64,000 nucleotides of DNA. Origin: Marinobacterium litorale DSM 23545 (lineage in GTDB: Bacteria; Pseudomonadota; Gammaproteobacteria; Pseudomonadales; Balneatricaceae). A program made the position numbers and the translations under genes. The stretch is from positions 1 to 64,000 of the forward strand of contig NZ_AUAZ01000019.1 of NCBI RefSeq assembly GCF_000428985.1, read 5' to 3'. Shown piece after piece: positions 9,144 through 18,066 of the stretch; position 1 is the stretch's first letter; each line of letters opens with the position of its first letter. The notes below the pieces were generated by a model. It ran no database searches, was not told where the DNA came from, and was given only the letters and a program-made list of their open reading frames with translations.

Positions 9144-10211
9144 TCAACCGGCTCGTCTCAGCAACCAGGCACCGACCAGAAAGCAGATCAGAATGGGAAC
9201 CAGAATCGCCAGCAATGGCGGAAATCCGAATACGCTGCTGGCCGGTCCCAGCAGATCCTGCGCAAACTTAAAACCTACACCCCCAATCACCCCGGCCACC
9301 ATGCGCTGTCCCGCAGTCACGTTACGCAGCGGACCAAAGATAAAGGACACACCTATCAACACCAGCGCAGCGATAGACAGGGGCTGGAATAGCTTGCCCC
9401 AGAACGCGAGCCGATAGGTATCGGAGTTGACCCCCTGAGCCTCCAGGTAAGCGGCATAACGAGACAGCCCGGTGATCGAAAGATCCGCGGGCTCGACGAT
9501 GATCACCGAAAGCAACTCCGGGGTCAGCGCGGTCTGCCAAAGCTCTTGTGACTGGGTGGCCGGTTGCGTTTCCCCATCCGCAAAGCGGGTTTCGCGCACA
9601 TCCTGCAAGGCCCAGCCGTCCTCTACCGCTTCACCAATCTGGGCATAGCTCGAGCGCACCAGCCGGCGTTGCTCATCAAACTCATAGCGGGTCACACCAT
9701 GGATAACGCCGCCCGGCTCCACCGCCGCGATATGAATAAACTCATTGCCATCCCGGTGCCAGGCCCCCTCATCGGTGTGCAGCACGCCATCCCGGGCCAT
9801 GGCGATGCCACGCCCACTGTCAGCCATCTGCTCGGTAACCGGCGCTATAAACTGGCCCAGTACCAACTCCAGAACCATCAGTAGAAAGACCGGTTTGAAC
9901 ACCGCCAGTACAATGCGTGCCGTCGAAAATCCCGCAGCCCGCATAACCGTCAGTTCAGACTGACTGGCCAGCGTACCCAACCCCACCAGACAGCCGACCA
10001 GCGCACTGAGGGGAAGCATCTCGTAAATACGCCGCGGGGTGGTGAGCGCCAGATACTGCATCAGCTGACCAAACCCGTAGCGCTCGCTGAGGCGGTCCAG
10101 TTCATCAATCAGTGTCGACAGCAGGTCCAACCCCACCACAATCAACAGAACCACAGCGATGGCCGAAAGCACATGACGGGCAATATAACGATCCAGACGA
10201 TTGGCGATCAT
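9144..10211 (-). CDS. lptG: LPS export permease LptG
   Basis: A 355-residue inner-membrane permease of the LptB2FG transporter that extracts lipopolysaccharide from the inner membrane. It has the family architecture: N-terminal helices (LDRYIARHVLSAIAVVLLIV), a central periplasmic jellyroll region (about residues 130-265) and C-terminal helices ending in VPILICFLVGAWLLRR. It overlaps lptF by four bases, as in most proteobacteria. The LptB ATPase would be encoded elsewhere. Confidence 0.95.
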   Translation of the reverse strand: MIANRLDRYIARHVLSAIAVVLLIVVGLDLLSTLIDELDRLSERYGFGQLMQYLALTTPRRIYEMLPLSALVGCLVGLGTLASQSELTVMRAAGFSTARIVLAVFKPVFLLMVLELVLGQFIAPVTEQMADSGRGIAMARDGVLHTDEGAWHRDGNEFIHIAAVEPGGVIHGVTRYEFDEQRRLVRSSYAQIGEAVEDGWALQDVRETRFADGETQPATQSQELWQTALTPELLSVIIVEPADLSITGLSRYAAYLEAQGVNSDTYRLAFWGKLFQPLSIAALVLIGVSFIFGPLRNVTAGQRMVAGVIGGVGFKFAQDLLGPASSVFGFPPLLAILVPILICFLVGAWLLRRAG

Positions 10212-11338
10212 GAGCCGGACTCCCCATTCACTTTCTGGGAACCTTTCCAGCTGGGCAACGACGGGATCCGATTAAAGACAGCCTCCCAGAACCGCTCGGC
10301 AAAAATCAGGTTGCCGGCCAGGAACAGGAACAGCCCATGGACCAACCAGAGGATCACCGGCTCGATACTGCCCTCCTCAATCGCGGAGCGAGTGGCCGTT
10401 AACAGCGTCACGTAGAGGAGGTAGATAATAATGGCCGGTATCAGCTTGGCGTAGCGCCCCTGTCGCGGGTTGGTCTTGGCCAGCGGCACGGCAATCAACG
10501 TCACGATAAACGCCAGTACCGGCAGTGAAAGCCGCCAGTGCAACTGTGCCTGCTCCCGTGAACCCTCACTGCGCAGCAGTGCCAGCGTCGGCTGCGCTTC
10601 AATCTCATTGATCTGCGCGGCACTGCCCGCATCGGGTAAACGTACACCGTACTGTCCGTACTCAGTGGCAATATAGTTCGCCTCGCCGGGTGCACCTTCA
10701 AAACGGTACCCCTCTTCCAGAACCAGAAAACGCCCCTGGCCTTCCAGGTTACGCTGGGCCGCTCGCTCGGCATACAGCAGCAGAGGCCGTCCCCGGTTAT
10801 CACGCTGGACAATAAACACGTCTTCCAGGGCACCGGTTTGCGCATTCAGCTCTTTGGCATAGGTCACCTGACGGCCATTACTCTGGGACTGGAAACGACC
10901 GGGCGTCAGCAGTTCCAGTTCACTGCGTGAGTCCTGCTGGGCAAAGATCTGCTTGGCCTCCCCCACTCCCCAGGGCGCTATCCATAACGCGATAAGTCCG
11001 ACCAAGACGGAGATCAACAGCGCCGGCCCCATGGCATACACCACCAAGCGACGCTGACTCACCCCACAGGCCCGCAGCACCACCATTTCGCTTTCCAGAT
11101 AGAGCCGCCCGAAGCCGAGCAGAATCCCCAGGAACAGCCCGAGGGGTAGCAACAGCTCCAGAAAACCGGGAATGCGGTACGCCAGCACCAGCAGCACGAA
11201 ATCGGCATCCAGCTTACCGGTCGCCGCTTCGGTCAGATACTTGATCAAGCGAGCACTGGTGATAATCAGCAATAGAACCGCAGTAACAGCGGTGGTGGAA
11301 AGCAATACCTCGCGGGAGAGATAACGGAAGATGATCAA
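10208..11338 (-). CDS. lptF: LPS export permease LptF
   Basis: A 376-residue partner of LptG in the inner-membrane LPS extractor. It starts MIIFRYLSREVLLSTTAVTA and has the characteristic membrane segment with LPLGLFLGILLGFGRLYLES and MVVLRACGVSQRR. A periplasmic domain (about residues 130-265) precedes three C-terminal helices. First gene of the lptFG pair and divergent from pepA, the conserved gammaproteobacterial arrangement; the promoter region is shared with pepA (11339-11548). Confidence 0.95.
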   Translation of the reverse strand: MIIFRYLSREVLLSTTAVTAVLLLIITSARLIKYLTEAATGKLDADFVLLVLAYRIPGFLELLLPLGLFLGILLGFGRLYLESEMVVLRACGVSQRRLVVYAMGPALLISVLVGLIALWIAPWGVGEAKQIFAQQDSRSELELLTPGRFQSQSNGRQVTYAKELNAQTGALEDVFIVQRDNRGRPLLLYAERAAQRNLEGQGRFLVLEEGYRFEGAPGEANYIATEYGQYGVRLPDAGSAAQINEIEAQPTLALLRSEGSREQAQLHWRLSLPVLAFIVTLIAVPLAKTNPRQGRYAKLIPAIIIYLLYVTLLTATRSAIEEGSIEPVILWLVHGLFLFLAGNLIFAERFWEAVFNRIPSLPSWKGSQKVNGESGS

Positions 11339-11548
11339 AGCTCAATCCCTGTCGCGCACGTGAAGATCGTAAACGGTGTGAACACGCGAAGTGCAATATG
11401 TCCGCTGCCGGGACAACCACCCCGCTAAAGCGAGTCTGGCACTGATTCCCGGAACCGCTGTATAGTGCGTTTAATCGCGTGGATGATTTCGCACTCAGCG
11501 AATCGCATTATCCCGCAATCAGTCTGCAATGTCTTGTATGGAGTCGTC

Positions 11549-13060
11549 ATGGATTTCGAGATCGTCAATGGCCCGGTTACTGAACTGGAAACCGATTGTA
11601 TCGTCATCGGCATCGAGGCCGAAGGTAAGCTCAGCCCGACTGCGGCCGAGATCGACAAAGCGGCCGGGGGCTACCTGAACGAACTGACCACCAGCGGCGA
11701 CCTCACCGGCAAAGCTGGCGAACAACAGATGTTGTTCAAGGTACCCGGATTAAACGCACGCCGCGTTCTGGTCATTGGCCTGGGCAAAGCGGAGGAGCGT
11801 AAAGACCGCCACTACCGCAAGCTCGTTACCGCCATTACCGGCACCTTGAAGCGGTCCGGTATTGCCAGCGCGGTTATCGCTCTGGATGGCTTGGCCAGCG
11901 ACCAGGATGACACCTACCGTCAGACCCGTCAGTTCGTCGAATGGTGCTCCGCCGAGCTCTATCAATACGACGCGACCAAGAGCAAGAAAGCGGATCCCAT
12001 TAAGCTGGAGAAAGTTGCGCTTCTGCTGTCGGAAGACGATACCGAGCTCGGTGAAGGCGCTCTGCTGGATGGTGTTGCGATCGCCAACGGCGTCAGCGCC
12101 GCACGCGATGTCGCCAATCTGCCGGGTAATATCTGCACGCCAAGCTACCTGGCCGAACGCGCCATCGCGCTGGCTGAGAATTATGAAACTATCAAAGTTG
12201 AGATTCTCGATGAAGCGCAGATGGAGGAGCTGGGCATGGGTGCCCTGCTCGCGGTTGGTCGCGGCAGCAGCCAGCCGTCTCGGCTGATCGTGATGCGTTA
12301 CACCGGAGCCGACAAGGAGGAGCAGCCCCATGCTCTGGTCGGCAAGGGTATCACCTTCGATACCGGTGGCATCAGCCTCAAGCCCGGCGCCGACATGGAT
12401 GAGATGAAATTCGACATGGGCGGTGCGGCCAGCGTTCTGGGCACCATGGAAACTCTGGCCGAAATGCACCTGCCATTGAACGTGGTGGGTATTATCGCCG
12501 CCGCTGAGAACATGCCGGCCGGCAACGCCGTAAAACCGGGTGATATTGTCACGACCCTGTCCGGCAAAACGGTGGAAATTCTCAATACCGACGCGGAAGG
12601 CCGCCTGGTACTCTGCGACGCCCTGAGCTACGCCGAGCGTTACAACCCACAGAGCGTGATCGATATTGCGACGCTCACCGGAGCCTGCATTATAGCTCTG
12701 GGCCATCAGGCCACCGGCCTGCTCAGCAATGATCAGGCGCTGGCGGATTCTCTGCTCGACGCCGGCGAATATGCGGCAGACCGTGCCTGGCAGCTGCCTC
12801 TGTGGGATGAGTTCCAGGAGCAGCTGGATTCTAACTTCGCCGATATGGCAAATATCGGTGGACGTCCAGGCGGTACGATCACAGCAGCCTGTTTCCTCTC
12901 CCGCTTCACCGAGCAGTACCGCTGGGCACACCTGGATATCGCCGGTGTTGCCTGGAAAAGCGGTAAACAGAAAGGGGCGACCGGTCGCTGCGTCCCGCTT
13001 CTGGCTCAGTACCTGCTCGACCTGGCTGAACAGAAAGAGGGCGGTGATGACGCGGAGTAA
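11549..13060 (+). CDS. pepA: Leucyl aminopeptidase (cytosol aminopeptidase)
   Basis: A 503-residue M17-family metallo-aminopeptidase, hexameric in known relatives; in E. coli it also acts as a DNA-binding protein in XerCD recombination and in carAB control. The C-terminal catalytic domain carries KGITFDTGGISLKPGADMDEM and the family signature NTDAEGRLVLCDAL, giving all metal-binding residues. I chose the ATG at 11549 (GGAG 6 bases upstream); an upstream in-frame start at 11465 would add 28 residues not seen in the family. holC follows after 3 bases. Confidence 0.96.
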   Translation: MDFEIVNGPVTELETDCIVIGIEAEGKLSPTAAEIDKAAGGYLNELTTSGDLTGKAGEQQMLFKVPGLNARRVLVIGLGKAEERKDRHYRKLVTAITGTLKRSGIASAVIALDGLASDQDDTYRQTRQFVEWCSAELYQYDATKSKKADPIKLEKVALLLSEDDTELGEGALLDGVAIANGVSAARDVANLPGNICTPSYLAERAIALAENYETIKVEILDEAQMEELGMGALLAVGRGSSQPSRLIVMRYTGADKEEQPHALVGKGITFDTGGISLKPGADMDEMKFDMGGAASVLGTMETLAEMHLPLNVVGIIAAAENMPAGNAVKPGDIVTTLSGKTVEILNTDAEGRLVLCDALSYAERYNPQSVIDIATLTGACIIALGHQATGLLSNDQALADSLLDAGEYAADRAWQLPLWDEFQEQLDSNFADMANIGGRPGGTITAACFLSRFTEQYRWAHLDIAGVAWKSGKQKGATGRCVPLLAQYLLDLAEQKEGGDDAE

Positions 13061-13063
13061 TCG

Positions 13064-13486
13064 ATGACCCGCGCCGATTACTACATTCTCCCCGATTCCG
13101 ACCCGGATAGCCGCGAGCGCTTTCTGGGCCGGATCTGCGAGAAAGCTCTGGCCCACAACCACCGGGTCTATATCCATCTGCCGGATGACAGCGCTTTGGA
13201 ACGGCTGGACGCCCGGCTTTGGTCATTCAGAGCGGATGCCTTCGTGCCGCACGTTATACTGGGAAAGACACCGGAAGCTCCGGTTGAGATCGGTTTTGGC
13301 GAGCAGCGCCCCGGACATCGCGAGTTGTTCGTCAATATGGCGCTGGACCTTCCAGAGGATGCGTTCGAGTTCGAGCGAATCGTGGAAATCGTTGTGCAGG
13401 AGGCAGAGATACTGGCTGCCACCCGACAAAACTACCAGCGCTGTCGGGAGCGTGGCATAGAGCTGCACCGCACCGACCTGCGTTGA
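13064..13486 (+). CDS. holC: DNA polymerase III subunit chi
   Basis: A 140-residue clamp-loader accessory protein that links the polymerase III holoenzyme to SSB. MTRADYYILPDSDPDSRERFLGRICEK and the internal RLWSFRADAFVPH are typical of HolC. It follows pepA by three bases, the conserved pepA-holC order; valS, which usually follows holC in gammaproteobacteria, lies instead about 8.6 kb further on, after an exporter, pntAB and a dipeptidase gene. That displacement suggests insertion of the intervening genes. Confidence 0.93.
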   Translation: MTRADYYILPDSDPDSRERFLGRICEKALAHNHRVYIHLPDDSALERLDARLWSFRADAFVPHVILGKTPEAPVEIGFGEQRPGHRELFVNMALDLPEDAFEFERIVEIVVQEAEILAATRQNYQRCRERGIELHRTDLR

Positions 13487-13519
13487 TGGCGGGCCCCGCG
13501 CCCGCCCGGGGAGGATCGC

Positions 13520-14650
13520 ATGAAGCGCGCCTTGATACTGCTCGCCCTTGTTCTGCCAGGTGCAGCCGCACTCTGGTATTTCTCTCGCCCCCAGCCTATC
13601 CCAGTTACTGTAGCTACGATCTCCGCAGGACCTGTTGAACAGTTAGCAGCCAATAGCCGCGCCGGTAGCATCCGTGCCTGTCGCCGATCCCGTCTCGCTG
13701 TGCCTGTCGGCGGACGCGTCGATCAGTTGCTGGTCAGTGAAGGCGATCAGGTCAAAGCAGGCGAATTGCTGTTAACCCTGCATGACGACGAACAGACCGC
13801 TTTACTGATGGCCGCTGAGGCCGACCTGAAGGCCGCCCGCCTGGACAAAGAAAGAAGCTGTGAGCTAGCCAGTTTCAGTCAACGCGAATGGCGCCGCTCG
13901 TTGACGCTGGCCGAACGTGAGCTAGTCTCCAGCGAGCAGTTGGACCGGCTGAAAACCGAGGCCACTACAGCGTTAACGACCTGCCGGGTCGCCGAAGTCG
14001 CTATCGAGCAGGCTCAGGCTCAGCAGGCCCTGCAGTCAGCTCGCCTGGAGAAGATGCACCTGCGCGCCCCCTTTGGCGGTATCGTGGCCGAGATCAACGG
14101 CGAGCCCGGGGAGTATTCCACCCCCTCGCCGCCCGGCGTCGCAACTCCACCGGCCGTTGATTTGATTGATGACAGCTGCCTCTATGTGCGTGCTCCCATC
14201 GACGAAGTCGAAGCGGCGCGACTGGCCCCGGGACTGAACGCCCGCATCATCCTGGATGCCTTTCGTGGCCAGGTATTCCCGGGCACGCTCAAACGCATCG
14301 AGCCTTTTGTCTCCGAGCTGGAGAAACAGGCTCGAACCGTGGATGTGGACATCTATTTCACACCGGTGCCGGACCAGATCCGCCTCCTGGTGGGCTACAG
14401 CGCCGATGTGGAAGTGGTTGTCGAACAACACGAAAATCAGCTGCGCGTGCCCACCGAAGCCCTGCTCGAGGGCCGTTATGTACTGCGTTATAACCCGGAA
14501 AGCTCCACCCTTGAAAAAGTAGCGGTACAAACCGGTGCCGCCAACTGGACCTGGACCGCGATCACTGACGGTCTCACTGCCGGTGACAGGATCCTGACAC
14601 GGCTCGATACCGAAGGGGCGGTGGATGGCGCCCGGGTTGAACCGCAATGA
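13520..14650 (+). CDS. Periplasmic adaptor (membrane fusion protein) of an ABC exporter
   Basis: A 376-residue HlyD/MacA-type adaptor anchored by one N-terminal hydrophobic segment (LILLALVLPGAAALWYF). It has a lipoyl half-motif GRVDQLLVSEGDQVKAGELL, an alpha-helical hairpin (about residues 95-175), the second half-motif LRAPFGGIVAEINGEPGE and beta-barrel domains. Such proteins bridge an inner-membrane transporter to an outer-membrane channel. The four genes 13520-17729 overlap or touch one another and form an exporter operon without its own TolC. Substrate unknown. Confidence 0.9.
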   Translation: MKRALILLALVLPGAAALWYFSRPQPIPVTVATISAGPVEQLAANSRAGSIRACRRSRLAVPVGGRVDQLLVSEGDQVKAGELLLTLHDDEQTALLMAAEADLKAARLDKERSCELASFSQREWRRSLTLAERELVSSEQLDRLKTEATTALTTCRVAEVAIEQAQAQQALQSARLEKMHLRAPFGGIVAEINGEPGEYSTPSPPGVATPPAVDLIDDSCLYVRAPIDEVEAARLAPGLNARIILDAFRGQVFPGTLKRIEPFVSELEKQARTVDVDIYFTPVPDQIRLLVGYSADVEVVVEQHENQLRVPTEALLEGRYVLRYNPESSTLEKVAVQTGAANWTWTAITDGLTAGDRILTRLDTEGAVDGARVEPQ

Positions 14651-15339
14651 TTCGCCTGGAACAGCTGTGTAAAAGTTACCATCTCGGGAATGAGACAGTT
14701 CACGCACTGGATCGCTTTGATCTCACTATAGAGTCAGGAGATTACCTATCGGTTATGGGCCCCTCCGGGTCGGGCAAATCCACCCTGCTGAATATGCTGG
14801 GCCTGCTCGATACGCCGGATTCAGGGCAGTATTGGCTCGAGTCTGAGTTGGTCAGCGAACTGGATGAGGAACAACGTGCCCGGGTTCGCAATGAGCGCAT
14901 CGGTTTCGTGTTTCAGGCCTATCATCTGATCGATCGCCTGACCGCACGCGAGAATATAGAGCTTCCTTTGATCCTGAACAGCACACCGCCCCATGAGCGC
15001 CGGCCCCAGGTCGAGCAATTGATCGACCGCCTTGGTTTGTCCCACCATGCCGATCACCGCCCTCACCAGCTTTCCGGCGGCCAGCGACAACGGGTGGCGA
15101 TCGCCCGCGCCGTGATCCGACGCCCGGCTCTGCTGCTGGCGGATGAACCCACCGGCAACCTGGATAGCCACTCAGGTGCCGATGTAATCGAGCTGCTGGA
15201 AGAGCTCAACGGCGAAGGTATCACTCTGGTTCTGGTGACCCATGATCCAAACATGGGCGAGCGCGCCGGGCGACGCCTGTGGATGCAGGACGGATGTCTG
15301 CGGCAGGAACGTCGGGGCAGTGACAATGCGCAGCGCTGA
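14647..15339 (+). CDS. ABC exporter ATPase (LolD/MacB-type)
   Basis: A 230-residue nucleotide-binding subunit. Walker A is GPSGSGKSTLLN near residue 40, the signature is QLSGGQRQRVAIARA, and Walker B LLLADEPTGNLDS is followed by the switch His in VTHD. The sequence class is the LolD/MacB/FtsE branch that powers mechanotransmission permeases. It overlaps the adaptor gene by four bases and the first permease by 14. Confidence 0.94.
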   Translation: MIRLEQLCKSYHLGNETVHALDRFDLTIESGDYLSVMGPSGSGKSTLLNMLGLLDTPDSGQYWLESELVSELDEEQRARVRNERIGFVFQAYHLIDRLTARENIELPLILNSTPPHERRPQVEQLIDRLGLSHHADHRPHQLSGGQRQRVAIARAVIRRPALLLADEPTGNLDSHSGADVIELLEELNGEGITLVLVTHDPNMGERAGRRLWMQDGCLRQERRGSDNAQR

Positions 15340-16543
15340 CCTGATTCGTTTTAACGCCCGTTTGCTGGTTCGTCAGTGGTTCCGGACCCTGATGATACTG
15401 CTGGCCACGGCAGTCGGTGTCGCAGCGGTACTCTTGCTGACAGGCCTGGGGGAGGGCGCCCGGCGCTTCGTTCTGGAGGAGTTTTCACTGCTGGGTCAGG
15501 ACACATTGATCATGCTTCCCGGTCGCAAGGAAACCACCGGCGGCCTGCCACCGCTGACCGGTGAAGGCACCCGCGATATTACGTTGGAAGACGTGCAGGC
15601 GCTGTCCCGATTGAACTCTGTGGATCTGGTCGCGCCGCTGATTGTGGGCAACGCTCAGGTCCAGTTTGATGTTCGCAACCGAGAAGCAGTGATACTGGGA
15701 ACCAGCCACCAGTTCTTCGAAATGCGTGAGCTGTCGGTTCAACAGGGACAGCTTTTACCGCTCATACCACTGCAGGTCCCCGCCGCTGTCTGCCTGCTGG
15801 GCCCTGTTATCAAACAGGCGCTGTTCGGTGGTAAAAAGGCGCTCGGTGCCTGGATTCGGATCGGCGACCGCCGCTTTCGCGTCATCGGCATATTGGAGGA
15901 TCGAGGGCAGTCACTGGGCATGGATATCAGTGATCAGGTGATCATCCCAGTTGCATCAGCTCAGCAGGTCTTTAATGTGCAGGGGATGTTCCGGGTATTC
16001 CTCACTGTTACGCCAGGCCATACCCAAACCCGGGCGGAGTCCCGGATTATCGACCTGATGCAGGAGCGTCACGGCGGCGAGCGTGATGTGACGCTGGTGA
16101 CTCAGGACGCCCTGTTGGGAGCCTTCGACGATATCCTGCAATTGCTGACCCTGGCGGTCGGCGCTATCGCCGCTATCAGCCTGGTGGTCGCCGGCATCTT
16201 GATCATGAATATCACCCTGATCAGCGTCAGCCAGCGTACCGCCGAGATCGGCCTGCTCAAGGCACTGGGCGCCAGTGCCGGGGAGATACGCACGCTGTTT
16301 CTAAGCGAAGCGCTGATGCTTTCCCTGATGGGCGCGCTCATGGGTGTGCTGGTGGGCTACGCCCTGCTCTGGACCGGACATACGCTCTGGCCGCAGTTCC
16401 CGGTCACCGTCCCACTGTGGGCGTTGGCCGGCAGCCTGATACTGGCGCTGTCCGTCGCCACGCTTTTTGCCTGGCTCCCGGCCGGTCGGGCCGCACGGAT
16501 GGCTCCGGTAGAGGCGCTGCATGGAGGAGCGGGCCATGCTTAG
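15326..16543 (+). CDS. MacB-like ABC permease, first subunit
   Basis: A 405-residue FtsX/MacB-type permease. One N-terminal helix (FRTLMILLATAVGVAAVLLL) is followed by a large periplasmic domain (about residues 50-270) and three C-terminal helices, with the cytoplasmic coupling segment RTAEIGLLKALGASAGEI between the second and third helices. The start at 15326 (MRSADLIRFNAR) fits the family; an in-frame ATG at 15242 lies deep in the preceding gene. Unlike MacB of E. coli, ATPase and permease are separate proteins and a second permease follows. Confidence 0.9.
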   Translation: MRSADLIRFNARLLVRQWFRTLMILLATAVGVAAVLLLTGLGEGARRFVLEEFSLLGQDTLIMLPGRKETTGGLPPLTGEGTRDITLEDVQALSRLNSVDLVAPLIVGNAQVQFDVRNREAVILGTSHQFFEMRELSVQQGQLLPLIPLQVPAAVCLLGPVIKQALFGGKKALGAWIRIGDRRFRVIGILEDRGQSLGMDISDQVIIPVASAQQVFNVQGMFRVFLTVTPGHTQTRAESRIIDLMQERHGGERDVTLVTQDALLGAFDDILQLLTLAVGAIAAISLVVAGILIMNITLISVSQRTAEIGLLKALGASAGEIRTLFLSEALMLSLMGALMGVLVGYALLWTGHTLWPQFPVTVPLWALAGSLILALSVATLFAWLPAGRAARMAPVEALHGGAGHA

Positions 16544-17729
16544 CCGCGACTACCTGACCCTGACGCTGAAAACGTTAACCACCAGCCGAATGCGCGCCGC
16601 GCTGACCATTATCGGTATCGCCATCGGTATCGCCGCAGTGGTGCTGCTGACGACTCTGGGGCAGGGCCTGCGGTTCTACGTATTGGAAAACTTCTCCCAG
16701 TTCGGCAGCCGCATCATCGCGGTCACACCGGGCAAGGCCCAGACCGGCGGCATGGGCGGCCTGCTTTCCAACACCCATCCGTTGACCCTGGCCGACGCCC
16801 AAAGCCTCACCAGCCTGCCCTACGCCATCGAAGTGGTTCCCCTGGTGCAGGGCGCGGGAGCCATCGAATATGGCGTTCGCGTGCGTCACACCGATATTCT
16901 CGGCGTCGGACCGGGAGCGGCTCGGGCCTGGCTGTTCGATATCGCACTGGGTCGTTTTTTGCCCGAACATGGGGGCTACTCTCAGCCTTTCGCCGTGCTC
17001 GGACATAAGGTGCGCAACGAGCTGTTTGGCCCGACCAATCCACTGGGGCAGTTTATCCGCGTAGGTGGCGAGCGCTACCGCGTTGTCGGTGTCATGGAAG
17101 CCAAGGGGCAGATGCTCGGTTTCGATCTGGATGACATCGTCTATATCCCCATCGATCGGGCGCTGACCCTGTTCAACCGCACGGGCCTGATGGAGATCGA
17201 TGTCACTTACCGGGCCGGAACCAGCGCAGAAGCGATGGCTGAACGCATCCGAAACCGGCTTATCGCCAGACACGGCGGCGAAGATTTTTCCCTGCTGACC
17301 CAGGACGAGATGCTGGCCAGTCTGGACCGCATCCTCGGCATTCTGACCCTGGCTATCGGCGGTCTCGGGGGTATCTCCCTGCTGGTTGGGGCGATCGGCA
17401 TACTGACTATCATGGTGACCACAGTGCGCGAGCGACGCAATGAGATCGGCCTCTTACGCGCCATGGGTGCCACCGCCCGCCAGATACTGCTGCTGTTTCT
17501 ATATGAGTCGATACTCCTGGCGCTGGCCGGGGGCCTGGTTGGGCTGCTGCTATCCGCGCTGATGCTTGGCCTGCTCTGGTTCAGCATTCCGGCGCTGCCG
17601 ATCCAGGTCAGCCCACTTTTTCTGCTGCTGGCCCTGCTGCTCTCGATTGGCGTCGGTGTGATCGCGGGCATCGTGCCTGCCCGTCAGGCCGCCAAACTCA
17701 ACCCGGTTACCGCTTTACAAAGCGAATAA
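16536..17729 (+). CDS. MacB-like ABC permease, second subunit
   Basis: A 397-residue homologue of the preceding permease with the same plan: N-terminal helix (RAALTIIGIAIGIAAVVLL), periplasmic domain, and three C-terminal helices with ERRNEIGLLRAMGATARQIL. The ATG at 16536 has a good GGAGG site nine bases upstream inside the preceding gene, which it overlaps by eight bases; an ATG at 16521 is an alternative. The pair probably forms a heterodimer driven by the ATPase at 14647. Substrate unknown. Confidence 0.9.
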   Translation: MLSRDYLTLTLKTLTTSRMRAALTIIGIAIGIAAVVLLTTLGQGLRFYVLENFSQFGSRIIAVTPGKAQTGGMGGLLSNTHPLTLADAQSLTSLPYAIEVVPLVQGAGAIEYGVRVRHTDILGVGPGAARAWLFDIALGRFLPEHGGYSQPFAVLGHKVRNELFGPTNPLGQFIRVGGERYRVVGVMEAKGQMLGFDLDDIVYIPIDRALTLFNRTGLMEIDVTYRAGTSAEAMAERIRNRLIARHGGEDFSLLTQDEMLASLDRILGILTLAIGGLGGISLLVGAIGILTIMVTTVRERRNEIGLLRAMGATARQILLLFLYESILLALAGGLVGLLLSALMLGLLWFSIPALPIQVSPLFLLLALLLSIGVGVIAGIVPARQAAKLNPVTALQSE

Positions 17730-18066
17730 CGCCCATCCTCTTTTTCGTACCCCCTCCGCCTACACTCAGCCATATCCACACGACACAAAAGACAAAAATA
17801 TCGACTAAAGTCGAATATCACAGACCGATGTCGGTCGCTGTAGGGTGCAGGCCGTTTTAGAAACTTCATTCGACTCCGACTGTGCCTAGAATCGCCCGGA
17901 CATAACGTCTGTTAATACGAGTGGTAGAAACTTTGGTAGCGCCCGAATCCAACTTTCAGGCCGTAGAACACCGCACTGCTCGACAACAGAATAGATAGAT
18001 CATGTGCGACACGCCCCTCGGTGTGTACACCCGGAATTCAGTTTGGCTTAAAAAGAGAATAACCAG
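17730..18066. other. Intergenic region upstream of pntA
   Basis: 337 bases with no convincing gene. It must hold the pntAB promoter. The only clear element is the palindrome described separately at 17801-17814; I see no terminator with a T-run after the permease gene. Confidence 0.5.
17801..17814. promoter_or_regulatory. 14-bp palindrome, possible operator of pntAB
   Basis: TCGACTAAAGTCGA is a perfect inverted repeat of six bases around AA, extended imperfectly to 17798-17818 (ATA...ATAT). It lies about 250 bases before pntA in a locally AT-rich stretch. A dimeric regulator could bind here; no regulator is identified. Confidence 0.25.

Noticed and set aside
11750-13177. 475-codon open frame antisense to pepA
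   Set aside because: Shadow of pepA and holC; no motifs.
13489-13510. GC-rich hairpin after holC
   Set aside because: No T-run and close to the next ribosome-binding site; not supported as a terminator.
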